Shown one piece after another: positions 9,754 through 21,104 of a stretch of DNA of 64,000 bases. A model generated the notes under the pieces. It had not been told where the DNA came from. It saw nothing but the letters and a program-made list of their open reading frames with translations, and ran no database searches. Location of the stretch: assembly GCF_000381985.1 (NCBI RefSeq), contig NZ_KB907337.1, positions 447,697 to 511,696 on the forward strand, read 5' to 3'. The stretch comes from Novispirillum itersonii subsp. itersonii ATCC 12639 (lineage in GTDB: Bacteria > Pseudomonadota > Alphaproteobacteria > Rhodospirillales > Rhodospirillaceae). Each line of letters begins with the position of its first letter. Position 1 is the stretch's first letter. The position numbers and the translations under genes are program-made.

Positions 9754-9960
9754 TCAGCCGGTGTTTTTTGCCAGAACCGACTGAAGCCGCCGCAGCGCCG
9801 CCAGCTGCATCGAAGACTGGGCCAGAGTCGCCGGGCAGGTCACCTTGACCTCTGTGCCGGTGGCGGCATGAATCGCGGTAACCTGCGCCGCATTCCCGAT
9901 CACCCGCACCTCAAAATAAACCGTCCCGATATCCTTGCCTTTCGGCGTCATTCCGGTCAT
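9754..9960 (-). CDS. Small conserved-looking hypothetical protein (possibly DUF6898 type)
   Basis: A 68-residue protein with a predicted beta-rich N-terminal half (GTVYFEVRVIGNAAQVTAIHAATGTEVKV) and a C-terminal helix rich in Ala, Leu, Gln and Arg (LAALRRLQSVLAKN). Its pattern (FEVxxxGxxxxVTAxxAxTGxEVxVxxP, then ALRxLxxVL) is like small alphaproteobacterial proteins that I recall near rpiB/glyA as DUF6898, but I cannot confirm this. Start ATG at 9960 with GGAG 7 bp upstream. No function is proposed. It sits between mmsB and rpiB, all on the minus strand. Confidence 0.65.
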   Translation of the reverse strand: MTGMTPKGKDIGTVYFEVRVIGNAAQVTAIHAATGTEVKVTCPATLAQSSMQLAALRRLQSVLAKNTG

Positions 9961-9991
9961 CGCAGGCTCCGGGTCGTTGAAGAGTGCGGGT

Positions 9992-10034
9992 AAAAAAATA
10001 GCAGGGATCTGACATAGCGCTGTCAGATCCCTGC
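9992..10034 (-). terminator. Terminator of the valine-degradation operon
   Basis: Perfect 14-bp inverted repeat (10001-10014 and 10021-10034) with a 6-base loop; on the minus strand it is followed by TATTTTTTTA. It lies 28 bp after the mmsB stop. Confidence 0.92.
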
Positions 10035-10061
10035 CGCAAGAGGGTGCCGGTGTTCCAGCCC

Positions 10062-10955
10062 TTAGGTCATATCGCCGTCGAGCATCTTGATAATGCCGGA
10101 GAAATCAACCCCGCCGTGCCCGGCGTTGCTGAACAGCTGATACAGCGATTCCGCCGCTGCCCCCAGCGGGGTGGAGGCCCCGGCCCGGGCCGCCGCTTCC
10201 TGCGACAGCTTCAGATCCTTCAGCATCATATCCGCGGCAAACCCGGGGGTGTAGCCCCGGTTGGCGGGCGAGGTCGGCACCGGCCCCGGTACCGGGCAGT
10301 ACGAGGTCATCGACCAGTTCTGCCCCGATGCCTTGGACGAGATATCAAACAGCTTCTGGGCATCCAGCCCCAGCCGCTTGGCCAGCATAAAGGCTTCCGA
10401 AGTGCCGATCATGCAGATGCCCAGCAGCATGTTGTTGCAGATCTTGGCGGCCTGCCCGTTCCCCGGCCCACCGGCGTGGACGATGGTCTTCCCCATCGCC
10501 TCCAGCACCGGGCGGGCCCGGTCAAACGCCGCATCCGGACCGCCGACCATGAACGTCAGGGTGCCCCCTTCGGCCCCGGCGGTGCCGCCGGAAACCGGGG
10601 CATCCACCATCGCCATGCCAGCCTCTTCCGCCGCTTTGGCAACGGCACGGGCGCTGTCGACATCAACCGTGGAGCAGTCGATCATCAGCGCCCCTTTCGG
10701 GGCCACTGACAGCACGCCGCCATCATTGCAGTACACCGCCCGTACATGCTGACCGGCGGGCAGCATGGTCACCACCACATCGGCCCCGGTGGCCGCATCA
10801 GCCGCTGATGCGACGGCGACGCAGCCGCGTTCCACCGCTTTGGCGACAGAGTCCTTTGACAGATCAAAGGCCCGCACCGTATGCCCGGCCTTCACCAGAT
10901 TGCCCGCCATCGGGCCGCCCATATTACCCAGACCGATAAAACCGATCACCGCCAT
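10062..10955 (-). CDS. mmsB: 3-hydroxyisobutyrate dehydrogenase
   Basis: NAD-dependent oxidation of 3-hydroxyisobutyrate to methylmalonate semialdehyde in valine catabolism. The 297 residues show the N-terminal Rossmann motif GLGNMGGPM (8-16), the substrate loop DAPVSGGTAGAE (118-129) with S122, and the catalytic K171 in GQAAKICNNML. Those features define the beta-hydroxyacid dehydrogenase family; the assignment to 3-hydroxyisobutyrate rests on the two upstream genes, which make exactly this substrate. It starts 55 bp after the hydrolase gene. The next enzyme, mmsA, is not adjacent. Confidence 0.93.
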   Translation of the reverse strand: MAVIGFIGLGNMGGPMAGNLVKAGHTVRAFDLSKDSVAKAVERGCVAVASAADAATGADVVVTMLPAGQHVRAVYCNDGGVLSVAPKGALMIDCSTVDVDSARAVAKAAEEAGMAMVDAPVSGGTAGAEGGTLTFMVGGPDAAFDRARPVLEAMGKTIVHAGGPGNGQAAKICNNMLLGICMIGTSEAFMLAKRLGLDAQKLFDISSKASGQNWSMTSYCPVPGPVPTSPANRGYTPGFAADMMLKDLKLSQEAAARAGASTPLGAAAESLYQLFSNAGHGGVDFSGIIKMLDGDMT

Positions 10956-11010
10956 GACGTCTCACTCCAGATAGTTTGTTATCAGCCTGTTATCGGCTGC
11001 TTATGAAAAA

Positions 11011-12075
11011 TCACCCGAAGGTCAGTTCGCCAGCCTCAGCCGGAGCGAAAAAGCTTTCGACCACCGCCGGATCAACATCCGCCAGCGCCGACGGCGACCA
11101 CTTCGGGGCATGGTCCTTATCAATAATCACCGCCCGCACGCCTTCGGCCAGATCGGCAGTCAGGCCGATACGCGGCGAGACCCGGTATTCCAGCTGCATA
11201 GCCGCGTCAAAGCTATCCAGCGCAGCCCCCCTGCGGATCTGCGCGAAGGTGATCTTCAGGGAGGTCGGCGACATTTTACCCAGAAGATGCAGGGTCTTAT
11301 CAGCCCATTCGCCGCCTTCGGCCCGCAGAGCTTCAATGATCTCTTCCACGCTATCTTTGCTGAAGCAGCGGTCGATCGCCGGACGCAGATCCGCAAGCGG
11401 GGCCGGGCCGGGATCCTGCTGAAAACCGTCAAGCACCGCCGTCACGGCGGCATGGCCGGAAACCCCGCGCAGCGCAGCGATCAGCTCGTCCTGCTTTTCC
11501 GACGGCACATAATGGGTGGCAACGCCGGTATACAGGCAGTCCGCCGCCTTCAGCCGCGCCCCGGTCAGGGCCATATACATACCGATCGCCCCCGGCAGAC
11601 GGGGCAGGAACCAGGTGCCGCCAACATCGGGGAACAGACCGATGGCGGTTTCCGGCATGGCGAACAGGGTCCGTTCGGTGGCGACCCGATGCGACCCGTG
11701 CACAGACAGGCCGACGCCGCCGCCCATGGTCACGCCATCCATCAAGGCCACATACGGCTTGCCATACACCTTGATCAGGCGGTTGAGGCGGTATTCCTCG
11801 CCAAAGAAAGCCCGCAGATAGGCGGCATCCTTGGCGTGATTGGCTTCCCACATCCGGCGGATGTCCCCCCCGGCGCAGAAGGCTTTCTCTCCGGCCCCTT
11901 CCACCACCACCACGGTCACCGCATCGTCAGCGGCCAGACGGCGCAACAACGGGTCCATCGTCCGTACACCATCCAGCGTCAGGGCGTTCAGCGCCTTGGG
12001 TCGGTTCAGGGTAACGCGGGCAACGCCACCAGAGACGGACGACAGAATTTCGTCATTAATTTCAAAAGATGACAT
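11011..12075 (-). CDS. 3-hydroxyisobutyryl-CoA hydrolase
   Basis: Crotonase-fold thioesterase that releases 3-hydroxyisobutyrate from CoA, draining the toxic methacrylyl-CoA branch of valine breakdown. The 354 residues show the oxyanion-hole segments AFCAGGDIRRM (about 66-76) and GVTMGGGVGLS (about 116-126), and the catalytic glutamate in PETAIGLFPDVGG, which distinguishes the hydrolase from enoyl-CoA hydratases. The length is longer than simple hydratases (about 260 residues), as expected. It is the middle gene of the operon; GAGGACTCCC precedes the ATG. Confidence 0.92.
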   Translation of the reverse strand: MSSFEINDEILSSVSGGVARVTLNRPKALNALTLDGVRTMDPLLRRLAADDAVTVVVVEGAGEKAFCAGGDIRRMWEANHAKDAAYLRAFFGEEYRLNRLIKVYGKPYVALMDGVTMGGGVGLSVHGSHRVATERTLFAMPETAIGLFPDVGGTWFLPRLPGAIGMYMALTGARLKAADCLYTGVATHYVPSEKQDELIAALRGVSGHAAVTAVLDGFQQDPGPAPLADLRPAIDRCFSKDSVEEIIEALRAEGGEWADKTLHLLGKMSPTSLKITFAQIRRGAALDSFDAAMQLEYRVSPRIGLTADLAEGVRAVIIDKDHAPKWSPSALADVDPAVVESFFAPAEAGELTFG

Positions 12076-12146
12076 GGGAGTCCTCAGAAATCAGATCAAA
12101 AAGCAGCGCTTCCCGGCTGCAACCGGCTGGGAACAACTGGCAGAAA

Positions 12147-13286
12147 TCAGGCATCCAGCATCTTACGGGCGATGATCACCCGCATGATCTCGTTGGTGCC
12201 TTCCAGAATCTGGTGAACCCGCAGATCGCGCAGCAGGCGCTCAATCGGGTATTCCCGCACATAGCCATAGCCGCCATGCAGTTGCAGGGCATCGTTCACC
12301 ACGGCAAAGCCGGTGTCAGTGGCCAGCCGCTTGGCCATGGCGCACAGCTTGGTGGCATCCGGGGCTTTGGCATCCAGTGCCGAGGCAGCCCGGTGCAGAA
12401 GCAGACGGGCGGCAGTCAGCTCGGTCTCCATATCCGCCAGCCGGAACTGCAGGGCCTGAAACTCCGCCAGCGCCTTGCCGAACTGCTTGCGGACCTTGGT
12501 GTAGTCCAGCGCCGCCGCAAGCGCGGCTTTGGCCCCGCCAAGGGAACAGGCCCCGATATTCAGCCGGCCACCATCAAGCCCCATCATGGCAATCTTAAAG
12601 CCCTGCCCCTCGTCCCCCAGACGGTTGGCGACCGGCACCCGGCAGTTTTCAAAGATCACGGCGGATGTCGGCTGGCTGCGCCACCCCATTTTCTCTTCCT
12701 GCTTGCCGAATGACAGGCCGGGTGTGTCCTTCGGCACCACCAGCGTGGAAATACCCTTCGGCCCCTCGCCGCCGGTGCGGACCATCACCACATACACATC
12801 AGACCGGCCACCGCCGGAAATAAATGCCTTAGAGCCGTTGAGGACATAATGGTCCCCGTCCCGCTCCGCCCGGGTTTTCAGGCTGGCGGCGTCAGACCCC
12901 GCGCCCGGCTCCGTCAGGCAATAGCTGGCGAAGTGCTCCATGGTGCACAGCTTCGGAAGAAAGCGCTGCCGCTGCTCCTCATTGCCGAAGCGGTCGATCA
13001 TCCACGCCGCCATATTGTGGATGGAGATGTAGGCTGCGGTCGACGGGCAGGCCGTCGCCAGTTCCTCGAAGATGATTGCCGCATCAAGACGGGTCAGGGA
13101 TGATCCGCCGACGTCATCGCGCACATAAATCCCGGCAAAGCCAAGCTCCGCCGCTTTGCGCAGGGTCGCTTCGGGGAAGGTGTGGTTCTCATCCCAGTCT
13201 TTGGCGAAGGGGGCCATTTCGGTCTGGGCAAAATCACGAGCCACGTCCTGAAACTGGCTCTGCTCCTCGGTGAGGGCGAAATCCAT
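12147..13286 (-). CDS. Isobutyryl-CoA dehydrogenase-type acyl-CoA dehydrogenase
   Basis: FAD enzyme introducing the alpha-beta double bond into an acyl-CoA, passing electrons to ETF. The 379 residues have the FAD/substrate motif [17 protein letters not shown], the C-terminal signature [17 protein letters not shown] and the catalytic base E362 in [10 protein letters not shown]. Isobutyryl-CoA is inferred from the operon: the two downstream enzymes perform the later valine steps. No enoyl-CoA hydratase gene is present here, so that step must be supplied elsewhere. Start is ATG at 13286 behind a strong AGGAGG. Upstream, 13287-13562 is the divergent promoter region shared with metY. Confidence 0.9.
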   Translation of the reverse strand: MDFALTEEQSQFQDVARDFAQTEMAPFAKDWDENHTFPEATLRKAAELGFAGIYVRDDVGGSSLTRLDAAIIFEELATACPSTAAYISIHNMAAWMIDRFGNEEQRQRFLPKLCTMEHFASYCLTEPGAGSDAASLKTRAERDGDHYVLNGSKAFISGGGRSDVYVVMVRTGGEGPKGISTLVVPKDTPGLSFGKQEEKMGWRSQPTSAVIFENCRVPVANRLGDEGQGFKIAMMGLDGGRLNIGACSLGGAKAALAAALDYTKVRKQFGKALAEFQALQFRLADMETELTAARLLLHRAASALDAKAPDATKLCAMAKRLATDTGFAVVNDALQLHGGYGYVREYPIERLLRDLRVHQILEGTNEIMRVIIARKMLDA

Positions 13287-13456
13287 CGGGTTTCCTCCTG
13301 GGGTCCCCCCGCCTGCGGCTGCGCCGCGTCGGGGTGTGTGTTTTGCCCGATGATAGCGCCTTCCCGCCCGCTGTCAAACCTTGCATACAATCCTGATCAT
13401 CATTCCATACACTGCACCGATATGCCTAATAGAACAATTTTTTATCGTATTATTTT

Positions 13457-13484
13457 TTGATAAGACACTATGCGCCGATACTAT
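13457..13484 (+). promoter_or_regulatory. Candidate promoter of metY-hemB
   Basis: TTGATA (13457-13462), a 16-bp spacer, then TACTAT (13479-13484), about 78 bp before the metY ATG. The direct repeat ACTATGCG (13468 and 13481) overlaps the -10 box and could be an activator or repressor site. Matched by eye only. Confidence 0.4.
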
Positions 13485-13562
13485 GCGGCCTTGACAGGCG
13501 ATCCCGCGTCCGCAACTCTCGTGACGGAATAGCAAGAACTGTCACCCCGGAGCGCCCAAAGA

Positions 13563-15895
<2,333 letters not shown>

Positions 15896-15914
15896 CCGAC
15901 AGAGCCCTTATGAT

Positions 15915-15956
15915 AAAAACCGGCGGACTGTCAGCGCAGTCCGCCGGTTTTGTTTT
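15915..15956 (+). terminator. Bidirectional terminator between hemB and the alpha/beta hydrolase
   Basis: AAAACCGGCGGACTG pairs with CAGTCCGCCGGTTTT (15-bp stem, 6-base loop), with T-tracts on both strands. It serves hemB (plus) and the convergent gene ending at 15961 (minus). Confidence 0.93.
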
Positions 15957-15960
15957 GCCC

Positions 15961-16824
15961 TCAGGTCGACGGCTGAGACAACCAGCGCCGGACGAGATCA
16001 ATCTGCGCCGGATCCATCAGCGCCGGGGCGTGACCGCACCCGGGGATTTCTTCGACCGTGACACCCGGCCGCTCCGCCATCCGGGCAGCCATGGCGCGAT
16101 CCAGCAGCGGCGATTCCGCCCCCCGCAGCACCAGCGTCGGCACCGTCACCGCATTCCAGACCGGCCAGAGGTCGATATCATCATCCGGCAAGGACTGTAA
16201 CGGCACCGCCAGCGCCGGATCATAAGCCAGCCGGAATCCCCCGCCGTCCACCGGATGGACAGAAGCCGCAGTAAGCGCGGACCACTGCTCATCCGTCAGC
16301 GCCCCGAACCCGGCATGAGCGAAACGGAAAAACCGTTCTGCCTCTTCCAGCGTCGCAAAGCGCGGGTCAGTCCCGACGTAGGTTTTAAGAAAGCGGATGA
16401 AGTCACCGCCGATCACCGGCCCGACATCATTCAGCACCAGCCGCCGGACCGGAGTGCCCGGGCTGGCCGCCAGAAACAGACCGATCAGTCCGCCCATCGA
16501 CGTCCCGACCCAATCCACCGTTTTCGCGCCGCTGCGGGCGATCAGTGCCGCCATATCACTGACATATCCATCATAGGCATACCCCAGCGGATTCGTCAGC
16601 CACTCAGAACTTCCCCGCCCCAGCACGTCGGGGCACAGTACCCGGTAGCTGTCTGACAGAGCGGAGGCCAGAGGGTCAAAGTCAGCCGCATTGCGGGTCA
16701 GGCCATGAACGCAGATCAAAACCGGATCCGTCGGGCTGTTTTCTGCCCCCCAGTCCCGATAGGCCATCTGACGGAACCCTTCCGGGCGAAGGCAGGCAAC
16801 GGTATGGACACGGGCTTTGGACAC
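15961..16824 (-). CDS. Alpha/beta-fold hydrolase
   Basis: A 287-residue hydrolase of the alpha/beta superfamily. The oxyanion segment ICVHGLTRNAADF (about 37-49), the nucleophile elbow VGTSMGG (S109) and the late histidine in GCGHAPAL (about 266) are in the right order; the acid is likely in the segment LRGAESPLLD. The HGLTRNAADFDPLA start is common in proteobacterial hydrolases of unknown substrate. No neighbour indicates a substrate. It is convergent with hemB and divergent from the GntR gene. Confidence 0.85.
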   Translation of the reverse strand: MSKARVHTVACLRPEGFRQMAYRDWGAENSPTDPVLICVHGLTRNAADFDPLASALSDSYRVLCPDVLGRGSSEWLTNPLGYAYDGYVSDMAALIARSGAKTVDWVGTSMGGLIGLFLAASPGTPVRRLVLNDVGPVIGGDFIRFLKTYVGTDPRFATLEEAERFFRFAHAGFGALTDEQWSALTAASVHPVDGGGFRLAYDPALAVPLQSLPDDDIDLWPVWNAVTVPTLVLRGAESPLLDRAMAARMAERPGVTVEEIPGCGHAPALMDPAQIDLVRRWLSQPST

Positions 16825-16939
16825 AATTTCCTCCGATCATCAATGCTTTGAATTTAGATGATTTTTAAAAACAGACGGTCTTTTTTTACGTCGATTTTGC
16901 AGCGCGGCATGATTTTTTGAATACCAATCCCTCGTTTTA

Positions 16940-16947
16940 TGTATACA
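16940..16947. promoter_or_regulatory. TGTATACA palindrome upstream of the GntR regulator
   Basis: Exact 8-bp palindrome in the AT-rich gap before the gntR gene (130 bp upstream of its ATG). Palindromes of this kind (TGTATACA, with flanking A/T) are typical operators of FCD-type GntR regulators, so autoregulation is likely. The same 8-mer recurs at 24340 and 28126. Confidence 0.5.
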
Positions 16948-17076
16948 ATTCATCCTGAGGAAACGGCAAAGATCTGCGGCACCCCCGCGCAAAGCCTGAA
17001 CACGGGCCTTCCCTTAGGGAAGATAATCAGCAACAACAGGGGCCTCCGTTGATCACCAAAAAGGTACCAAGGGCCC

Positions 17077-17748
17077 ATGCCCAAGCAAACCCCCACCCGG
17101 GCGGATTTTCTCCGCCGTACGCTGGAAGAAGACATTTTCAACGGCCGCCTGAAACCCGGCGACCGTCTTGATGAACAGTCCCTCGCCCAGCGGTTCAACG
17201 TCTCGCGCACACCGGTGCGGGAGGCACTGCGCCAGCTTTCTGCCTCCGGCCTGATTGAAGTCCGGCCACGGCAGGGCGCGGTGGTGTCTGTCATCACCCT
17301 GCCCCGTCTGATCGAAATGTTTGAGGTGATGGCTGAGCTGGAAGGCATGTGCGCCCGCCTTGCCGCCCGCCGCATGACCGAGGCGGAGCGGCAGTCCATC
17401 TCCGACGTGGTCACCGAAGCCGAAGGCTTTGCCGAGCAGGTCGATCTGGACTCTTATTACATTAACAACTGGAAATTCCACGACGCCATCTATTCCGGCA
17501 GCCACAACCATGTGCTGGAAGAGATGACCCGCAGCCTGCACCATCGCACGGCCCCGTACCGGCGTCACCAGCTCAACCGTCCCGGCCGCGTCCATGAATC
17601 CCTTGCCGAGCACAAAAAAGTGGTCGAGGCCCTTCTGGCCGGGGATGCCGAAGCCGCCGGAAAAGCGATGTACCGTCACGTCAACGTGCAGGGGGATGTC
17701 TTCGCCGACTTCCTGTCCACGCTGCCGACCGGCTACCTGAAGGGTTAG
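17077..17748 (+). CDS. GntR-family regulator, FCD subfamily
   Basis: A 223-residue ligand-responsive DNA-binding protein. The N-terminal winged helix (about 10-75) has GDRLDEQSLAQRFNVSRTPVREALRQL, the most conserved GntR motif. The C-terminal FCD domain (about 85-215) is all helical with the usual acidic/histidine metal positions (N-x-x-FHDAIY, then EHKKVVEALLAGD). FCD regulators usually sense small organic acids. Its neighbour is an aldehyde dehydrogenase 63 bp downstream on the same strand, and a TGTATACA palindrome lies upstream. The same palindrome near the TRAP transporter genes suggests a shared regulon (inference). Confidence 0.93.
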   Translation: MPKQTPTRADFLRRTLEEDIFNGRLKPGDRLDEQSLAQRFNVSRTPVREALRQLSASGLIEVRPRQGAVVSVITLPRLIEMFEVMAELEGMCARLAARRMTEAERQSISDVVTEAEGFAEQVDLDSYYINNWKFHDAIYSGSHNHVLEEMTRSLHHRTAPYRRHQLNRPGRVHESLAEHKKVVEALLAGDAEAAGKAMYRHVNVQGDVFADFLSTLPTGYLKG

Positions 17749-17811
17749 TTTTTCTATCCATCCACCGGCAGGGCCAGCCCCTGCCCCTTCGTGAGATCAC
17801 CGGAGAATCCC

Positions 17812-19305
17812 ATGAGCGGAACCCTTACCCTGAACACAGATCCCTTCGCCCTGGCCAAGGAACTTTCAGGCAAGCACCTGATCAACGGCGCCCTTGTCGC
17901 CGCCGTGTCCGGGCAGACCTTTGACGTGGTCAATCCGGCCACCGGACAGGTGGTGGCACAGGCTGCCAAAGGGGATGCCGCCGATGTGGATGCCGCCGTT
18001 GCCGCCGCCGTCGCCGCCCAGAAGGAATGGAAGCGCCGCCCGGCCCGTGAACGCGGTAAGCTGGTGGCGGAATGTGGCCGCCGCCTGACCGAACACACCG
18101 AAGAGCTGGCGCGTCTGGTGGCGCTGGAAACCGGCAAGGCCCTGCGCACCGAAAGCCGGGTTGAAGCCGGTGTGCTGGCCGATGCCTTTGTGTTCTACGG
18201 CGGCCTCGCGTCGGAACTGAAGGGGGAATCCGTCCCCTTCAACCCCGATATGCTGACCGTCACCGTGCGGGAGCCGATCGGCGTGGTCGGGGCGATTATC
18301 CCCTGGAACGTCCCGCTGATGCTGATGGCGCTGAAAATCGCCCCGGCGCTGGTCGCAGGCAACACCGTGGTGGTAAAGTCGGCGGAAGAAGCGCCGCTGA
18401 CCGTGCTGCGCGTCTGTCAGATCCTGAATGACGTTCTGCCGCCCGGCTGCTTCAACATGCTGTCCGGCTTCGGCCCGGACTGCGGCGCGCCGCTGGTGGC
18501 CCACAAGGATGTCGGCAAGATCACCTTCACCGGCTCGGTCGAAACCGGCAAGATCGTCTACAAGACCGCTGCGGAACGCCTGATTCCGGTGACGCTGGAA
18601 CTGGGTGGCAAAAGCCCGATGATCGTGATGGGCGATGCGGATCTGGACCGCGCCGTCGGCGGGGCAATTTCCGGCATGCGCTTCACCCGTCAGGGCCAGA
18701 GCTGCACCGCCTCCTCCCGCATTTACGTTCATGCCGATCTGCATGACGCTTTCGTTGCCAAACTGACTGAAAAGGTCAACGCCCTGAAGATGGGCGACCC
18801 GCTGGATGAGGCCACCGATATCGGCACCATCATCTCCCGCGATCAGTACGAGAAGGTGAAGGGCTACGTCGAAGCCGGGATCAAGGCCGGTGGCACCGCC
18901 AACGCCTGCTCGGCCCTGCCGACCGACCCGGCGCTGGCCAAGGGGCTGTTCCTTCAGCCGGTGATCTTCACCGACATCGCCCGCGATGCCCCCCCGGCGC
19001 GGGAAGAAATCTTCGGGCCGGTGTGCTGCATCTTCAAATTCACCGACTATGAAGACGTGATCACTGAAGCGAACAACAGCGAATACGGCCTTGCCGCCAC
19101 GATCTGGACCCGCGATCTGCGCACCGCCATGAATGCCGCACAGCGTCTGGAAGCCGGTTTCGTGCAGGTGAACCAGAATCTGGTGGTGCAGCCGAATCTG
19201 TCTTACGGCGGCATCAAGGCTTCCGGCCTGGGCAAGGAAGCGACGCTGGAAGCGATGCTGGAACACTTCACCGAAAAGAAGACCATCATCATCAACATGA
19301 CCTGA
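17812..19305 (+). CDS. NAD(P)-dependent aldehyde dehydrogenase
   Basis: Oxidises an aldehyde to its acid. The 497-residue protein has the complete catalytic set: N166 in IPWNVPLM, K189 in VVVKSAEEAP, E263 in VTLELGGKSP and the nucleophile C298 in TRQGQSCTASS. It resembles betaine/gamma-aminobutyraldehyde-type dehydrogenases, but the substrate cannot be told from sequence. The ATG at 17812 is used because CGGAGAATCCC precedes it; the upstream GTG at 17791 lacks a site. Likely co-transcribed with, and controlled by, the GntR gene. Confidence 0.9.
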   Translation: MSGTLTLNTDPFALAKELSGKHLINGALVAAVSGQTFDVVNPATGQVVAQAAKGDAADVDAAVAAAVAAQKEWKRRPARERGKLVAECGRRLTEHTEELARLVALETGKALRTESRVEAGVLADAFVFYGGLASELKGESVPFNPDMLTVTVREPIGVVGAIIPWNVPLMLMALKIAPALVAGNTVVVKSAEEAPLTVLRVCQILNDVLPPGCFNMLSGFGPDCGAPLVAHKDVGKITFTGSVETGKIVYKTAAERLIPVTLELGGKSPMIVMGDADLDRAVGGAISGMRFTRQGQSCTASSRIYVHADLHDAFVAKLTEKVNALKMGDPLDEATDIGTIISRDQYEKVKGYVEAGIKAGGTANACSALPTDPALAKGLFLQPVIFTDIARDAPPAREEIFGPVCCIFKFTDYEDVITEANNSEYGLAATIWTRDLRTAMNAAQRLEAGFVQVNQNLVVQPNLSYGGIKASGLGKEATLEAMLEHFTEKKTIIINMT

Positions 19306-19378
19306 CGGCCTGTTTTCCGGCCCGCCAGTTTTCCCGCCCGGACGGAGCATCCCATCCGGGCGGGGACCATCAGGCAGC

Positions 19379-19412
19379 AAAAAAGGCGACCGTTTATGCG
19401 GTCGCCTTTTTT
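19379..19412 (+). terminator. Bidirectional terminator after the aldehyde dehydrogenase
   Basis: AAAAAAGGCGACCG pairs with CGGTCGCCTTTTTT around a short TTTATG loop. It also lies just beyond the convergent flavin reductase gene (stop at 19439) and can end both transcripts. Confidence 0.92.
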
Positions 19413-19438
19413 ATCGCATCCCGGGCCGTCAGGGGCGC

Positions 19439-19921
19439 TCAGGCCCCGTCGTGCAGGGTCGCATAGGCCCCGCGGTAATACAGAAGCGGCTGCCCACCGG
19501 CCTGCATCTCAAGATTTTCCACCCGCCCGATAACAATGACGTGGTCGCCGCCATCGCTGACGGTATGGACCGAACACTCGAGATGGGCAATGCAATGATC
19601 CAGCAGCGGCACCCCGCCCAGACCGGGGCGGGAGGCGATGCCATTCCAGTTTTTGCCTTCCCGGCTGGCAAAAGCGATCGAGACTTCTTTCTGATCTTCA
19701 CGCAGCACATTAACCGCAAAGCGGCCTTCGCTGAACGCCGGGACAGCACTGCTCTGCTTATGCAGACAGAACAGCACCAGAGGCGGATCCAGCGAGACAG
19801 AGGTGAAGGAATTGACCGTGACGCCAACCGGAAGCCCTTCCGCATCAACGGACGTCACAACGGTCACGCCGGTGGCAAAGCACCCCATCGCTTTGCGAAA
19901 TGCGCGTTCATCAAAAGGCAT
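19439..19921 (-). CDS. Flavin reductase family protein (HpaC-like)
   Basis: A 160-residue FMN-binding reductase-like domain. The start FDERAFRKAMGCFATGVTVVTS, VNSFTSVSLDPPLVLFC and FAVNVLREDQ are the standard motifs of the family that supplies reduced flavin to two-component monooxygenases, or acts in related redox reactions. No monooxygenase partner is next to it. The ATG at 19921 gives the canonical start; a longer reading is unlike the family. It is divergent from motA, with a 276-bp gap between them. Confidence 0.9.
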   Translation of the reverse strand: MPFDERAFRKAMGCFATGVTVVTSVDAEGLPVGVTVNSFTSVSLDPPLVLFCLHKQSSAVPAFSEGRFAVNVLREDQKEVSIAFASREGKNWNGIASRPGLGGVPLLDHCIAHLECSVHTVSDGGDHVIVIGRVENLEMQAGGQPLLYYRGAYATLHDGA

Positions 19922-20197
19922 GGGCCGATATCCAGTATCTGATTTCGGGCATTCTGACCCGATCCGGTTTCCCCCGGAAAGCAAAATTCTATGCCGCAGT
20001 AGCACAAAAACCCTTGTGCCGTCATCAGGTTTTTCCAAAACCGGCTTCAGCCGCGTGTATAGTTCATTGATTTTGCCGGTATAACACCGGTCGCGATTGA
20101 TGTTTGCAGAAACCTTGGGTACAACAGTTCTCTGACACCGGGCTGGACGGAACATCCGGCCCTTTAGGATTTCCCGGGGAACTGGACTGGTGGCCGC

Positions 20198-21058
20198 ATG
20201 CTGATCATCATTGGTACACTTATCGTTCTGGGCAGTGTGATCGGCGGTTACATGGGTGGCGGTGGCCACCTCGGCGTGCTGTGGCAGCCCTTCGAATTCA
20301 TCATCATCTTCGGCGCGGCGCTGGGATCGATGGTCATCGGCAGCCCGAAAACCGTGCTTGTCGGCATCGGTAAGGCGATGGGCCCGATGATGAAGGGCCC
20401 CCGGCACCATAAATCAAGCTATCTCGAACTCCTCAGCATGCTGTACTCGGTGTTCCGGCTGGCGAAAACCAAGGGTGATCTTGCTCTTGAAAGCCACGTC
20501 GAACGCCCCGATGAAAGCCCGCTGTTTCAGAAGTTTCCCGGTTTTGCCGGGGATCACCACGCGCTGGTGTTCCTGTGCGACTATCTCCGCCTGCTGACCC
20601 TTGGCACCAATAATGCCAACGAAGTCGAGACCATCATCGGTGAAGACATCGAGGCCCACCACCACGAACACCACGCTGTTTCCACCGCCGTCAACAATAT
20701 GGCGGACGGGATGCCCGCGCTGGGGATCGTGGCGGCGGTGCTGGGGGTGATTCACACCATGGGCTCCATCACCGAGCCGCCGGAAGTGCTGGGGCACCTG
20801 ATCGGCGCGGCGCTGGTGGGGACCTTCTCCGGGGTGCTGCTGTCTTACGGTTTCTTCGCACCGTTTGCGCGCGCCATCGAGTCCGCTTACAACGCGGAAA
20901 CCGAGTATCTCAACTGCATCAAGGCCGCCCTGCTGGCCCACATGCAGGGATATGCGCCGCAGGTTTCTATCGAATTTGCCCGTAAGATTCTGCCGCCGCA
21001 TGTCCGCCCCACCTTCCAGGAAGTGGAAGAAACCGTCACCAACCTCAGCCACGATTAA
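20198..21058 (+). CDS. motA: Flagellar motor stator protein MotA
   Basis: Proton-channel half of the flagellar stator; with MotB it converts ion flow to torque. The 286 residues show the N-terminal helix MLIIIGTLIVLGSVIGGYM, a second helix (about 30-50), the cytoplasmic loop with charged segments, and the membrane pair MPALGIVAAVLGVIHTM and LIGAALVGTFSGVLLSYG, which carry the channel prolines and threonine. It is followed by motB after 46 bp. No other flagellar genes are in the window, so the stator genes stand alone here. The ribosome site is weak. Confidence 0.95.
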   Translation: MLIIIGTLIVLGSVIGGYMGGGGHLGVLWQPFEFIIIFGAALGSMVIGSPKTVLVGIGKAMGPMMKGPRHHKSSYLELLSMLYSVFRLAKTKGDLALESHVERPDESPLFQKFPGFAGDHHALVFLCDYLRLLTLGTNNANEVETIIGEDIEAHHHEHHAVSTAVNNMADGMPALGIVAAVLGVIHTMGSITEPPEVLGHLIGAALVGTFSGVLLSYGFFAPFARAIESAYNAETEYLNCIKAALLAHMQGYAPQVSIEFARKILPPHVRPTFQEVEETVTNLSHD

Positions 21059-21104
21059 CGGCTGACATTCCCCCGGCCCACCCCCGGGCAAAGATGAGGA
21101 CGGC

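Noticed and set aside
13485-13562. SAM-II riboswitch before metY
   Set aside because: Expected for alphaproteobacterial met genes, but the conserved pseudoknot sequence is not present.
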